The translations under genes were made by a program, and so were the position numbers. The notes beneath the pieces are model-generated. The model searched no databases and was not told where the DNA came from. It worked only from the letters and a program-made list of their open reading frames with translations. A stretch of DNA of 25,378 nt from JAAYJR01 sp964611525 (GTDB lineage Bacteria; Bacteroidota; Bacteroidia; Bacteroidales; Prolixibacteraceae): assembly GCA_964611525.1 (NCBI GenBank), contig CAZTAL010000117.1, positions 1 through 25,378 of the forward strand, written 5' to 3'. Positions 15,645-24,580 of the stretch are shown here, one piece after another; the first letter of the stretch is position 1; each line of letters starts with the position of its first letter.

Positions 15645-18485
15645 ATAACCGAGATCCTTCCCTTTCTTAATTACAGGAATCCCTTCCTCCATCCATTCGG
15701 GCTCAGGTTTTTCCATGAGATAATGGTTGAAAAAACCAAACATCCTCTTGCTTAGGTCTACCCTGTTCGCCCAGCTACTTTGTTTAAGATTATGAGGCTC
15801 ACCATTATAATTCAGCAACCATACCGGTTTGTTGAGCCTTCGGAGGGCAACAAATAATTCAATACCCTGGTACCATGGAACTGCCCCGTCATTATCATTA
15901 TGCATTATCAACAGGGGAGTATTAACTTCAGGAGCATAAAAAAGAGGTGAATTTTCGATATAGTGAAGGGGTTTATCCCAAAGGCTTCCCCCTATCCTGC
16001 TCTGCTGATGTTCATATTGAAACATTCTGCTTAAACCCGTTTTCCACCGGATACCACCATAAGCACTTGTCATATTACTTACAGGAGCTCCGGCCATGGC
16101 AGCTTTATACAAATCTGTCTGCGTAATTAGATAAGCGGTCTGATATCCCCCCCAACTCTGTCCCTGCAAGCCTATTTTATCTTCATCGATATACGGAAAC
16201 ATATTGATGAGATAGTTGGTGCCGCTTACAATGGAATTATAAGCACTCTTTCCCGGATATCCGGTCTCGTATATGATATCAGGCACAAAAACCAGATACC
16301 CGTTACTAACGTAAAAAGTCTTATTGATAGTAGACATGCTCGGATAAGGATGCTGATGACTGTATAGGCCCTCCGAACTTCTTTCATAAAAATACAACAT
16401 CAAAGGATATTTTTTATCCGGATCAAAATTTTCCGGATAATATAGCAATCCCTTAAGATTGTCACCTGAAAAAGAAGTCCACTCAACCAACCGGACATCC
16501 GGCCACAAATAACATTCTTGCTGTGGATTGGCATCAGATATTTTTTTTGAATGTTTAAAGTGCAGATCACTGCGCCATATGTCAGGATAAGTACTTACAT
16601 TTTCACGAGTCCATATTAACTTATCAGCTTTTTTAGCTTTTTTCAGATTTCTGAAATAATACTTATCCATAACAAGAGGGTCAGGATCATCAATAATATT
16701 AAAACGGTAGCTGAAAAAACCGGCAGACATTAAGCATTCATCGAATGCCTCAAGTATAACGAGACTGTCGGATTTAATGTATTCCAGATCAGGATCAAGC
16801 TTCTGATACCGAAGCCGGATTTGATTCCTGCGACCAAATGCATTTGTAATACAAACCGGCACCCTGCCGCCTGAAGGATCTATCTTCCAGATATCATAGC
16901 GATCATATATATAAACGAACCTGTCATTTTCGCTCCATCCTGCAATACCATATGGAGCGGGATCCATAGGCCTGTCATTTCTCTCATCATAAAAACCTAC
17001 AGGTATCATTTTTGTCAGCGGTACGGTTTCCAACCGGTTTATATCAGAAGACCTGGCATAATAACTGCTGTCCTCCGGTTCATACCATACTACATATTTA
17101 CCTTGAGGCGAAATACGCACATATGACTTATTTTCAACAATTTCCCTTTTGATTCCGGAATTAATATCTATAAGATAATAATCATGATTCCTTTCCCCTG
17201 TCCAGCTCGAGGCCCGCAGATAAGGCTTGTCATCAAGACCCAAAGCATAAGGGCCATTACCCTTCATGACAGGAGTTACTTCATCCACATTCAGATCGGC
17301 TAGCTGAATAAAACGGTTAAGATCAATATGATAAACAGCCAGATAAGTCCGCTTTTTTTCTTTTTCCAATTCTGCTTTTTGCTCCGACTGCAGTTTTTTA
17401 TCATGCCAGCTCCATACATCCACTTTGGGTATATCTTCATCTAGTATAGTATCTTCAGGTTCTGGTTCAGGACTTTCCGCAGTACCAAAATAAATTTTAG
17501 TGCCATCATCCGAAAACAACATTTTGCCTTTTTCGCTGGGGGACCAACCCACCGGAATACCACTTGTATAGCTGTCGACTATCTCTTCAGGCTCCTTGCC
17601 ATTCTGACCATAGTACAAGGAATATATTTTAGCATCAATGGTATCTGTGGAAAAAAGATATGCATATTTTTCACCACTATTATCCGAAACTATCCTATTC
17701 ATCGATCCTTCAGATGAAAATAAAGAATGTGCTTCTCCTTCCGATGTATCAAATAAGTATAATTTGCCGGTTGTCTTAACCGAATCAGAAACCTGACTAA
17801 TAAAGTACACGGCATCACCTTCTTTGGAATAAAAATATTCTGATACATTTCTAAATTCAAGTGTATCTGTAGTTTCTGTTTCAAATAAAATAAGCTTGTC
17901 GGTAACCGGTTTTTTATTTTCAGAGGATTTATCATTCTGCTTCTTGTCATTTGTCTCATTACCGGCTTCAACCATAAAAGCTATCCATCCAGCATTTTCC
18001 TCAGGGATTTTAAAAGATTTAACTCCGGGAAATTTATAGACTGTATCACGATTGAATATCAGGATTCCTATACTGTCCTTTGGCATGTTTTCTTTCTTTA
18101 CTTTTGCTATTTTGGCTTTTTGTATAGTATCTTCCGGTTGCCTGATCCTGAATACGATAAAATCATTGTCAGGACTTATCAGTGCGTCATATCCCCGGGG
18201 TATTTCCCCATAACAGACTCCATCTTTCCTTGAAATTTCACGAAAGACACTATCTTCCGATTTTTCCGTATTCAGGGGGATTCCATCTTTCCTGACAATG
18301 AACTTACCATCCCCTTTCCCCGGATTCAACTCATATGAAATTATTTTGCCGTTATTAGATATGATCTGATTAGAAATAGTTTTCCAATCTGCAAAATCAT
18401 CTATGGAAAGAGCTTTTTTCGACTTCTGCTGAGCCGGTATAGCAGAGTAAACAAATAACAGAAAGATTAATATACATTTTTTCAT
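15642..18485 (-). CDS. S9-family (prolyl oligopeptidase-type) serine peptidase, exported
   Basis: The 947-residue protein has a signal peptide (M-K-K-C-I-L-I-F-L-L-F-V-Y, cleavage near I-P-A-Q). A long N-terminal part is rich in WD/PD40-like repeats and forms a propeller. It carries two charged insertions, about 185-215 (Lys/Asn/Asp) and 345-385 (acidic, then Glu/Lys). The C-terminal alpha/beta-hydrolase domain shows G-Q-S-W-G-G-Y with nucleophile S777, N-D-N-D-G-A-V-P-W with D866, and G-E-P-H-N-L with H898, so the triad is intact. S9 enzymes cleave short peptides entering through the propeller, and some members are esterases. It is probably periplasmic or surface-bound and scavenges peptides. 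It is transcribed away from the AT-rich region at 18486-19020, where its promoter must lie, although I found no good -7 box. Confidence 0.9.
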   Translation of the reverse strand: MKKCILIFLLFVYSAIPAQQKSKKALSIDDFADWKTISNQIISNNGKIISYELNPGKGDGKFIVRKDGIPLNTEKSEDSVFREISRKDGVCYGEIPRGYDALISPDNDFIVFRIRQPEDTIQKAKIAKVKKENMPKDSIGILIFNRDTVYKFPGVKSFKIPEENAGWIAFMVEAGNETNDKKQNDKSSENKKPVTDKLILFETETTDTLEFRNVSEYFYSKEGDAVYFISQVSDSVKTTGKLYLFDTSEGEAHSLFSSEGSMNRIVSDNSGEKYAYLFSTDTIDAKIYSLYYGQNGKEPEEIVDSYTSGIPVGWSPSEKGKMLFSDDGTKIYFGTAESPEPEPEDTILDEDIPKVDVWSWHDKKLQSEQKAELEKEKKRTYLAVYHIDLNRFIQLADLNVDEVTPVMKGNGPYALGLDDKPYLRASSWTGERNHDYYLIDINSGIKREIVENKSYVRISPQGKYVVWYEPEDSSYYARSSDINRLETVPLTKMIPVGFYDERNDRPMDPAPYGIAGWSENDRFVYIYDRYDIWKIDPSGGRVPVCITNAFGRRNQIRLRYQKLDPDLEYIKSDSLVILEAFDECLMSAGFFSYRFNIIDDPDPLVMDKYYFRNLKKAKKADKLIWTRENVSTYPDIWRSDLHFKHSKKISDANPQQECYLWPDVRLVEWTSFSGDNLKGLLYYPENFDPDKKYPLMLYFYERSSEGLYSHQHPYPSMSTINKTFYVSNGYLVFVPDIIYETGYPGKSAYNSIVSGTNYLINMFPYIDEDKIGLQGQSWGGYQTAYLITQTDLYKAAMAGAPVSNMTSAYGGIRWKTGLSRMFQYEHQQSRIGGSLWDKPLHYIENSPLFYAPEVNTPLLIMHNDNDGAVPWYQGIELFVALRRLNKPVWLLNYNGEPHNLKQSSWANRVDLSKRMFGFFNHYLMEKPEPEWMEEGIPVIKKGKDLGY

Positions 18486-19020
18486 ATTTCTTTATTTAAA
18501 TTACTGTCGGTGCATGGAGTCCGCTGATAATATATATTTTACCGTAAATTTATTATTTACAATTAGCATTCCAGTTTAAATTAAAAACCATTATCAGGAT
18601 AAATTATTAACTCTTGTTTACCCCGGCAAAAATGCCTGCGACATACACCTGCCTTCGCTTAATAATCCTTTTTTATTCTGACAATAGTTATAAACAATAT
18701 TATACAATAATTTGTTTTAACCAAAAAAATTCTGTTAATACAAGAGCTTTAGCCCAATAATTATTTTTTTTCCGGACAGTAATAATATAAAATAAATAAA
18801 AATGTTAGTTTTTATAAAGAACTCATATAACATTGGCTGATTTATAATTTGAGTTTGTTACAAAAAGTTAGAAAATGAAAACATTTAAAAAATGTTATAT
18901 AAGTCAAAAACATAAATAAATTATTATCAGTATTTTAAATTTTTACTTAATTGCTTATTATTAAAATTTGATGATAAAATATACTTTTTAGAGTGCACTC
19001 AAATATTAAATTTTTTTATC
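18486..19020. other. AT-rich non-coding region, divergent promoter area
   Basis: This is 535 bases with no plausible gene. It separates the divergent S9 peptidase (-) and the msrB remnant (+), so any upstream signals for both must lie here. Apart from the palindrome at 18991-19000 I see no strong promoter match, riboswitch or repeat array. The region is much richer in A and T than its neighbours and may hold the decayed remains of a gene. Confidence 0.6.
18991..19000. promoter_or_regulatory. Perfect 10-base palindrome, possible operator
   Basis: GAGTGCACTC is a perfect palindrome 20 bases before the ATG at 19021, in DNA that is otherwise almost pure A/T. Position and symmetry suit a dimeric repressor site or a small 5' hairpin for the msrB fragment. 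No regulator is identifiable, and a palindrome of this length can occur by chance. Confidence 0.3.
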
Positions 19021-19377
19021 ATGAGAATAATTTTAACCATAATATCTATTATAATGGCATTATCAGTAAACGGACAAGAAAATTCCCAGTCCAGAAAAGA
19101 AGAAAATAAAGGCAGTAAATATAAGCCTTTAACAAAATTCGAAGAATACGTAATAATAGAAAAAGGTACAGAACCACCTTTTTCCGGGAAATACAATAAT
19201 CATAAGGAAAAGGGTACATATGTCTGCAAAAGATGCGGGGCACCTTTATATAATATAAATGTGAGTTTACTATTCGTAAATGACCATTTTGAGCACAAGC
19301 ATAACGCAGTCAGCGGACTTTATGGACAGACTCCAAGTTGGTTATTGGCCCATTTTATATACTGTTCCCAGTCATAA
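19021..19377 (+). pseudogene. msrB: Truncated exported MsrB (peptide methionine-R-sulfoxide reductase), N-terminal half only
   Basis: The 118-codon frame begins with a signal peptide (hydrophobic residues 2-17, then N-G-Q). It then matches the MsrB N-terminus: L-T-K-F-E-E-Y-V at 37-44, E-K-G-T-E-P-P-F-S-G at 47-56, and G-T-Y-V-C-K-R-C-G-A-P-L-Y at 65-77, with C69/C72 as the first zinc pair. Similarity stops near N78 (base 19254). The D-S-G-C-G-W-P-S-F block, the second CxxC pair and the catalytic cysteine block R-Y-C-x-N-S are all missing, in this frame and in the other + frames downstream. The last 40 codons are unrelated and run antisense into the end of the esterase gene (overlap 19320-19377). 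An enzyme without the catalytic cysteine cannot reduce methionine sulfoxide, so this is a deletion remnant, possibly still expressed as a small secreted protein. Confidence 0.75.
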
Positions 19378-20606
19378 TCCGTTACATCATGACCTCCTGA
19401 TCTGATATGATAGGCAACTGTATTTTGTATCGGCTGATTAACAGGCGGCATTTCGGCAGATGGAATCCCTTCTTTTTCAAAAAGCTCATACACAGAGGTT
19501 GCATAATAGGCTGAAAGAAACTCACCCTTTGGATCAGCCCACTGATCTTCTTCCGCACTGGCAACATAAACAGGACGGGGAGCAATCAGGGCTATCAACT
19601 CATGCTGATCTACGGGCAGTTCTTCCTCATTCATGTTATATTCCCTGAAATTAAGGCAGAACCAATGGGGAAAAGAATTATTAATACGGCCTACAGTTTC
19701 TCCGAATTCCCTCTTAGAGAGCGCCGCCCCCCCACAGCCACTATTATTTGATATGGCAGCAGCAAATCTTTCATCCCTTGCTCCTGTCCATAAAGAAGTT
19801 TTACCGAGCCTGGAATGGCCAAAAACAATGACTCTGGAAGCATCTACATCCGGGTCCTGTTCAAGATAATCCATAGCACGGCTTAATCCCCACGACCATG
19901 CTGATATAGAGCCCCACTCTGCTGCCCAGGGACGCTGCTGTCCTTCAGTATAAAAAAACGGATGAATACCGTCAGTAAAATCATCCTTGTCGGGATCAAC
20001 TTCCCCATAATATATAGTTGCCAAGCCATATCCCGCATCTACTATCATCTCAACCGCCCAGCGGTTATCACGAACACCCCTGGATTGTTCGGTAAGCTGA
20101 TTGTTTATTATCCCGAAGGAAGGATTATTCCGGGTCCACGCTTCAGAAATAATAATATTCACATCTTTATGAATAGTATGATTCCCATAAAAATTATATC
20201 CTATGAACAATGGTGCTTTGTCAATATTTTTAGGTAAATACATCAGAATATTAAAAACAAGTGATTGTCCTCCTTTTTTAAATATTATATCTACCTGCTT
20301 CCGGCGCGCCTTTCCGTCTAAAGCATAATCGCTCTGCTCGACAATATCCCAGGATGAAATATCCAGTTCACCGGGAATATTGCCATAAACATGATCATAA
20401 AAAAATTCAAGTAACTCGGGACGTCTCTTTCTTGTCCATTTTTTTGCATTTCTTATTTTTCTTCCCTTAAAAGTTACCAAAGGATCAGTAATCTTAAACT
20501 CAGGTACCTTGCTTTCATCGTAGTTAGGTTTAAATTCCACTACTAACTGAGCTGATGATAGCTGACTGATAATCAAAAAAATTGTAAAAAAAATAAATTT
20601 TTTCAT
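19320..20606 (-). CDS. CE15-like glucuronoyl esterase, exported
   Basis: The 428-residue protein has a signal peptide (M-K-K-F-I-F-F-T-I-F-L-I-I, cleavage after L-S-S-A-Q). The alpha/beta-hydrolase core carries G-H-S-R-L-G-K at 263-269 with nucleophile S265, matching the CE15 G-x-S-R-x-G-K motif. This is followed by S-N-N-S-G-C-G-G-A-A-L at 286-296 and R-P-V-Y-V-A-S-A-E-E-D-Q-W at 344-356. The catalytic histidine is H406 in S-G-G-H-D-V-T-D-Y-D-W. I cannot say which acidic residue completes the triad. CE15 enzymes split the ester between 4-O-methylglucuronic acid of xylan and lignin alcohols. It fits a plant-cell-wall diet, though some homologues hydrolyse other uronate esters. It looks complete and has its own promoter just upstream (20634-20627). 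Its 3' end overlaps the msrB remnant. Confidence 0.85.
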   Translation of the reverse strand: MKKFIFFTIFLIISQLSSAQLVVEFKPNYDESKVPEFKITDPLVTFKGRKIRNAKKWTRKRRPELLEFFYDHVYGNIPGELDISSWDIVEQSDYALDGKARRKQVDIIFKKGGQSLVFNILMYLPKNIDKAPLFIGYNFYGNHTIHKDVNIIISEAWTRNNPSFGIINNQLTEQSRGVRDNRWAVEMIVDAGYGLATIYYGEVDPDKDDFTDGIHPFFYTEGQQRPWAAEWGSISAWSWGLSRAMDYLEQDPDVDASRVIVFGHSRLGKTSLWTGARDERFAAAISNNSGCGGAALSKREFGETVGRINNSFPHWFCLNFREYNMNEEELPVDQHELIALIAPRPVYVASAEEDQWADPKGEFLSAYYATSVYELFEKEGIPSAEMPPVNQPIQNTVAYHIRSGGHDVTDYDWEQYIKWANNQLGVCP

Positions 20607-20626
20607 TTGCTAATATCTTTTTAAGG

Positions 20627-20634
20627 CAAAGATA
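20627..20634 (-). promoter_or_regulatory. Bacteroidota -7 promoter box for the CE15-like gene
   Basis: On the minus strand the bases read TATCTTTG, an exact fit to the Bacteroidota TAnnTTTG -7 consensus, 20 bases before the ATG at 20606. The implied leader is only about 10-15 bases. No clear TTG -33 box lies at the usual spacing, so the promoter may be weak or activator-dependent. Confidence 0.5.
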
Positions 20635-20884
20635 TCAAAAATCTATTGGAAGGATTATATAAAATAGAAGTTAATAATTGATGTAACCAACCATTTAGCC
20701 AGTGGGGGCATTCCGTATTACATTTTGTCTCATTTTTTCTTCTGAATAATTATTAGTTCCACATTATCTGGCAATATAGACTCACGAGAAATAACTTGAG
20801 GAAAAAAAGTTACATAAGAGTAGTACCAATTTCAGCGTAATAATTTTTTTATAGGATCACTGTCCCCTTTTATCAATCATTAGT

Positions 20885-20892
20885 TATATTTG
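20885..20892 (+). promoter_or_regulatory. Candidate -7 box for the polysaccharide-export operon (TATATTTG)
   Basis: TATATTTG matches the TAnnTTTG consensus, 101 bases upstream of the ATG at 20994. A weaker near-match, TATATTTA, lies at 20967-20974, only about 20 bases before the start. Neither has a clean TTG -33 element at 19-21 bases, so the choice between a long and a short leader is open. Confidence 0.4.
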
Positions 20893-20993
20893 TAAACTAC
20901 TTTGACCATATTTTGAAAAATGCCAAAAAGTATAAAAATGTTGATTAGTAACTTTACAACAATTTCTATATTTACACAGAAAAAAAATTTCCT

Positions 20994-23345
20994 ATGTCCT
21001 TTAATTCATTAAAAAATTTTTGTGTGTTTTTATTCCTGCTTTTTTCATTAGCTCTGAAAGCTCAGGATATAAAATCCGTTGACCCGAAATCATTACCTGA
21101 ATCTGACATTAAAAAAGTCGAACAAGCCATCCATGATGCGGGGCTGAATTTCAATGAAGCAGCCGAACTGGCTCGTCAGCGTGGTGCCTCTGAACAACAA
21201 ATCAAGGATATGCAACAACGGTTACAGAGATCTCAGGAAGGCACGGACATTGATGCTGATCTGTCGGAAGGAGAAAGTCCTGCTGAAAAACTTACGGAAC
21301 CGGAGGAGCCTGAAGACGACCTTGAATCGACCGATTTATCGAGCGCTCAGCGATCAGGACGCGATGTCAATAGGATTTTTGGTGCTTATCTTTTTAACAG
21401 CAGAAATCTTACTTTTGAACCAAGGCTGAATATTCAAACTCCCAAAAATTATGAAATTGGAATTGATGATCAAATCATCATTAATATCTGGGGAAACTCT
21501 CAAAACACTTATCAGTTAACCGTAAATTCCAACGGACAGATAATGATCCCTGATGTGGGGCCCGTCTATGTGGCAGGATTGACTTTTTCAGCCGCAGAAA
21601 CAAAAATAAAGCAACGACTCACTGAAATTTACGCCGACATGAGTCAACCCGATCCCAAAACATTTGCCCAGATCAATATGGGAAGATTACGTTCAATCAG
21701 GGTGAACCTGTTGGGAGAAGTGGTCACACCCGGCACTTATACCCTTCCGGTTACCGCCACCTTGTTTAATGCACTCTATTTGTCAGGAGGGCCTAATAGC
21801 ATAGGATCTTTCAGGAACATTCATGTTATCCGGAACAACAAAATTTTTAATACCATTGATATCTATCGTTTTTTACTGGATGCCGATGTTTCAGAAAATA
21901 TTCAGTTGAAAGATGAAGACATAATTTTGGTACCTCCGGCTGAAAAAAAGGTGCAAATCACTGGAGAGTTTAAAAGAATTGGCTTTTTTGAAATGGCAGA
22001 TAATGAAAAACTTAATGAACTGATAAGGTTCGCCGGTGGATTTACCGGCGATGCTTACTGGTCTAACTTGAAAATTTACCGGAAAACATTGGAAGGACGG
22101 ATTATTTTGGATGTACCGTTTGAGGATGCTACCTCCACTGCCTTGTATAACGGAGATGTAATAACAAATGGAAAAATATACGAATCGTTCAAAAACAGAG
22201 TTTCCATTTCGGGAGCGATTATGCGGCCAGGGGATTATGAATGGAAAGAGGGCATGACCCTGATAGATTTAATTTTAAAAGCCGACAGTCTGCGAGGGGA
22301 TGCTTTTGCCAACCGGGGACTTATTATTAGACTTAACGAAGATTCTACTACCACTAATATTTCTTTTGATTTGGCATCTATTGTACAACGTGAGGACTCA
22401 ATTTTACTAAATCCGGAAGACCAGGTATTGATTAAATCACATTTTAATTTAAAACAAAATCCATTTATCAGTGTATCCGGGGAAATATTAAATCCGGGAC
22501 AATACAATTATTCCGAAGGTATTACCCTGGCTGATGCAATATTCATGGCCGGAGGTTTTACTGAAGCGGCTGACAGTTCGATCATTGAAGTAGCACGCCG
22601 GTTGTCGTATGAAGAGGCTTCTCAGTTGTCTGATGAATTGGTGCATGTTTATACTCTCAATCTTTCACGTGATTTGAAACAAAATATCAATGATGCAAAT
22701 TTTATCCTGAAACCTTTCGACAGGGTCTCAGTGCGTCGTGCTCCGGGGTACAGGGAAAGTGCGTCGGCTGTCGTTCTGGGTGAAATTAAATATGCCGGGC
22801 AATATGCCATCCAAAATAAGAACCAGCGGATTTCAGATTTGATTGAAATGGCTGGCGGACTCACCTCCCAATCATTTCCGGCAGGCGCAACTCTTACGCG
22901 TACTTCCGAAGAACTGGGCGAAGAATTAGTGGCCATTAACATGAATAAAATTATAACAAATCCCAATGGTAAAAATGACCTCTATTTACTTGACGGTGAT
23001 GTTATTAACATTCCTCAATTTATCCAAACCGTAAAAATTACGGGTCAGGTACAAAATCCTTTTTCAATAACATACGAAGAAGGAAAACCATTGAAGTATT
23101 ACATCGACAAATGCGGAGGATTCAGTCAGGATGCCCTCAAACGCAAAGTTTTTGTGCGCTTTCCCAACGGAGAAACTGCCTCTACAAAAAGTTTCGTTGT
23201 AAAAAACTATCCTGAAGTATTGCCCGGCAGTCAGATTGTTGTACCCGCCAAACCTGAAAAAGAACCAATAAATACGGGTACCTGGTTATCAATTGCAAGT
23301 ACATTTTCATCAATAGCCATTGCTATTGCAGCCATCATGCGTTGA
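20994..23345 (+). CDS. Polysaccharide export outer-membrane protein (Wza-type) with six SLBB domains
   Basis: The 783-residue protein has a signal peptide (F-C-V-F-L-F-L-L-F-S-L-A-L, cleavage near K-A-Q). A charged, coil-prone stretch follows (about 30-115), then a Poly_export domain (Y-E-I-G-I-D-D-Q-I at about 153, to I-Y-A-D at about 217). Six SLBB-type repeats follow, each with a G-x-(V/I)-x-x-(P/A)-G-like turn and ending near G-G: about 235-268, 318-352, 400-433, 487-522, 588-620 and 678-710. A hydrophobic C-terminal segment (S-T-F-S-S-I-A-I-A-I-A-A-I, about 766-782) may anchor it. It is far longer than classical Wza (about 380 residues) but typical of the extended Bacteroidota type. It forms the export channel for capsule or exopolysaccharide and works with the Wzz-type protein 49 bases downstream. 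Confidence 0.92.
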   Translation: MSFNSLKNFCVFLFLLFSLALKAQDIKSVDPKSLPESDIKKVEQAIHDAGLNFNEAAELARQRGASEQQIKDMQQRLQRSQEGTDIDADLSEGESPAEKLTEPEEPEDDLESTDLSSAQRSGRDVNRIFGAYLFNSRNLTFEPRLNIQTPKNYEIGIDDQIIINIWGNSQNTYQLTVNSNGQIMIPDVGPVYVAGLTFSAAETKIKQRLTEIYADMSQPDPKTFAQINMGRLRSIRVNLLGEVVTPGTYTLPVTATLFNALYLSGGPNSIGSFRNIHVIRNNKIFNTIDIYRFLLDADVSENIQLKDEDIILVPPAEKKVQITGEFKRIGFFEMADNEKLNELIRFAGGFTGDAYWSNLKIYRKTLEGRIILDVPFEDATSTALYNGDVITNGKIYESFKNRVSISGAIMRPGDYEWKEGMTLIDLILKADSLRGDAFANRGLIIRLNEDSTTTNISFDLASIVQREDSILLNPEDQVLIKSHFNLKQNPFISVSGEILNPGQYNYSEGITLADAIFMAGGFTEAADSSIIEVARRLSYEEASQLSDELVHVYTLNLSRDLKQNINDANFILKPFDRVSVRRAPGYRESASAVVLGEIKYAGQYAIQNKNQRISDLIEMAGGLTSQSFPAGATLTRTSEELGEELVAINMNKIITNPNGKNDLYLLDGDVINIPQFIQTVKITGQVQNPFSITYEEGKPLKYYIDKCGGFSQDALKRKVFVRFPNGETASTKSFVVKNYPEVLPGSQIVVPAKPEKEPINTGTWLSIASTFSSIAIAIAAIMR

Positions 23346-23394
23346 TTTCAACCAGATAAAAATTTATTTTTAACTGCAATAAAATTTGATAACT

Positions 23395-24522
23395 ATGAAC
23401 GAAGAGATAAAAAATACTCCGGTGGCAGAAGAGGATGAAATTGATCTGATAGCGTTGGCCAAAAATATTTGGAACCACCGGAAATTAATTATAAAAACTT
23501 TAATTGGATTTACTGTATTAGGAGTGATAGTTGCCTTGCTTTCACCCACTCAATATACTGTAACTACAAGGATGGTTCCCCACGTTTCAGGGGGATCTTC
23601 CCCGTCAGGAGGACTTTCCTCACTCGCATCAATGGCAGGAATTAATTTTAACCTTAACCGCGAAACAGCAGAATTGTCTCCGTTGATTTATCCACAGATA
23701 GTCCAGAGTGTACCTTTTCAGCTACAACTGATGAAAACAACTTTTTCTTTTCCAGATGTTGATCACCCTGTGTCGTTGTTTGAATATTACACTGAATACA
23801 GCAAACCGGGGATCTTTTCTATCATAAAAAAATATACCTTAGGATTACCTGGCATAATACTTAAGGCTTTACGTGGAGAAAACAAGCCCCCTGAAACAAT
23901 AAAAGGAAAAGTATCCACAATTAAATTGACAGAAGAACAAGAAAAAGTACGTAAAATAATTGCTGAGAATGTAACCCTTACCACAGATGAAAAGGAGGGA
24001 CATGTAACTTTAAATGCCTCCTTTCACGAAGCAAGCTTAGCTGCAGCCGTCGCCCATAAGGCTCAGGAGTTGTTACAGGAGTATATCACGAAATTTAAAA
24101 TAAAAAAAGCATCAGCAAGGTTAGATTTTATTAAAGAGCGTTACCATGAAAAGAAAAAAGAGTTTGAAGCCGCTCAGGCCAGGTTAGCAGCCTTCCGTGA
24201 CAAAAATAAAAATGTTACCAGCGCAATGGCTCTAACGGAACAGGAGCAGTTAGAAAACGAATACAGATTGGCTTTTGATGTTTATTCAAATTTAGCACAG
24301 CAACTTGAAGAGGCAAGGATAAAAGAAAAAGAAGACACACCAGTGTTTTCAATCATTCAACCTGTAACCATACCCCTTGAACGCTCAAAACCCAACCGGC
24401 TACTTATTTTGATCATTTGGATATTTCTCGGTGGTATCATAAGCATAGGATGGATATTTGCCAGACAGTATATTGCCACTGCCAAAAAACGATGGATTGA
24501 AATTGAGGAGGAAACCGGTTGA
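23395..24522 (+). CDS. Wzz-type chain-length determinant protein
   Basis: I chose the ATG at 23395 (375 residues); the in-frame TTG at 23386 adds only three residues. The acidic N-terminus (E-E-D-E-I-D-L-I-A-L-A) leads into a first membrane helix at about 34-52 (L-I-G-F-T-V-L-G-V-I-V-A-L-L). A large periplasmic region follows with Wzz-family features, including a Gly/Ser-rich S-G-G-S-S-P-S-G-G near 65-75, and a long helical segment rich in Lys, Glu and Ala at about 240-310. The second membrane helix is near the end (L-L-I-L-I-I-W-I-F-L-G-G-I-I, about 335-357). There is no C-terminal tyrosine-kinase domain. It sets chain length of a surface polysaccharide in the inner membrane, partnering the SLBB exporter upstream. 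Confidence 0.9.
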   Translation: MNEEIKNTPVAEEDEIDLIALAKNIWNHRKLIIKTLIGFTVLGVIVALLSPTQYTVTTRMVPHVSGGSSPSGGLSSLASMAGINFNLNRETAELSPLIYPQIVQSVPFQLQLMKTTFSFPDVDHPVSLFEYYTEYSKPGIFSIIKKYTLGLPGIILKALRGENKPPETIKGKVSTIKLTEEQEKVRKIIAENVTLTTDEKEGHVTLNASFHEASLAAAVAHKAQELLQEYITKFKIKKASARLDFIKERYHEKKKEFEAAQARLAAFRDKNKNVTSAMALTEQEQLENEYRLAFDVYSNLAQQLEEARIKEKEDTPVFSIIQPVTIPLERSKPNRLLILIIWIFLGGIISIGWIFARQYIATAKKRWIEIEEETG

Positions 24523-24580
24523 TCGTTCCAAACAGTCTTTCACGATAGGAATTGCTCTGGTAACGTTAAAAATATTAAAA

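Larger units (their letters stand above)
20607..20993. other. Divergent intergenic region before the polysaccharide-export operon
   Basis: These 387 bases contain no gene. They hold the promoter box of the esterase at the left end and a candidate -7 box for the export operon at 20885-20892. I found no JUMPstart/ops element, no convincing riboswitch and no complete msrB remainder here. The roughly 100-base stretch between 20892 and the start codon could be a 5' leader. Confidence 0.55.

Noticed and set aside
19255..19377. Frameshift rather than deletion in msrB
   Set aside because: I looked in the other + frames for the C-G-W-P-S-F and R-Y-C-x-N-S blocks and found neither, so the C-terminal half is absent rather than shifted.
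20607..20993. Second half of a split msrB on the far side of the esterase
   Set aside because: No MsrB C-terminal motif appears in this region, so a simple insertion of the esterase into msrB is not supported.
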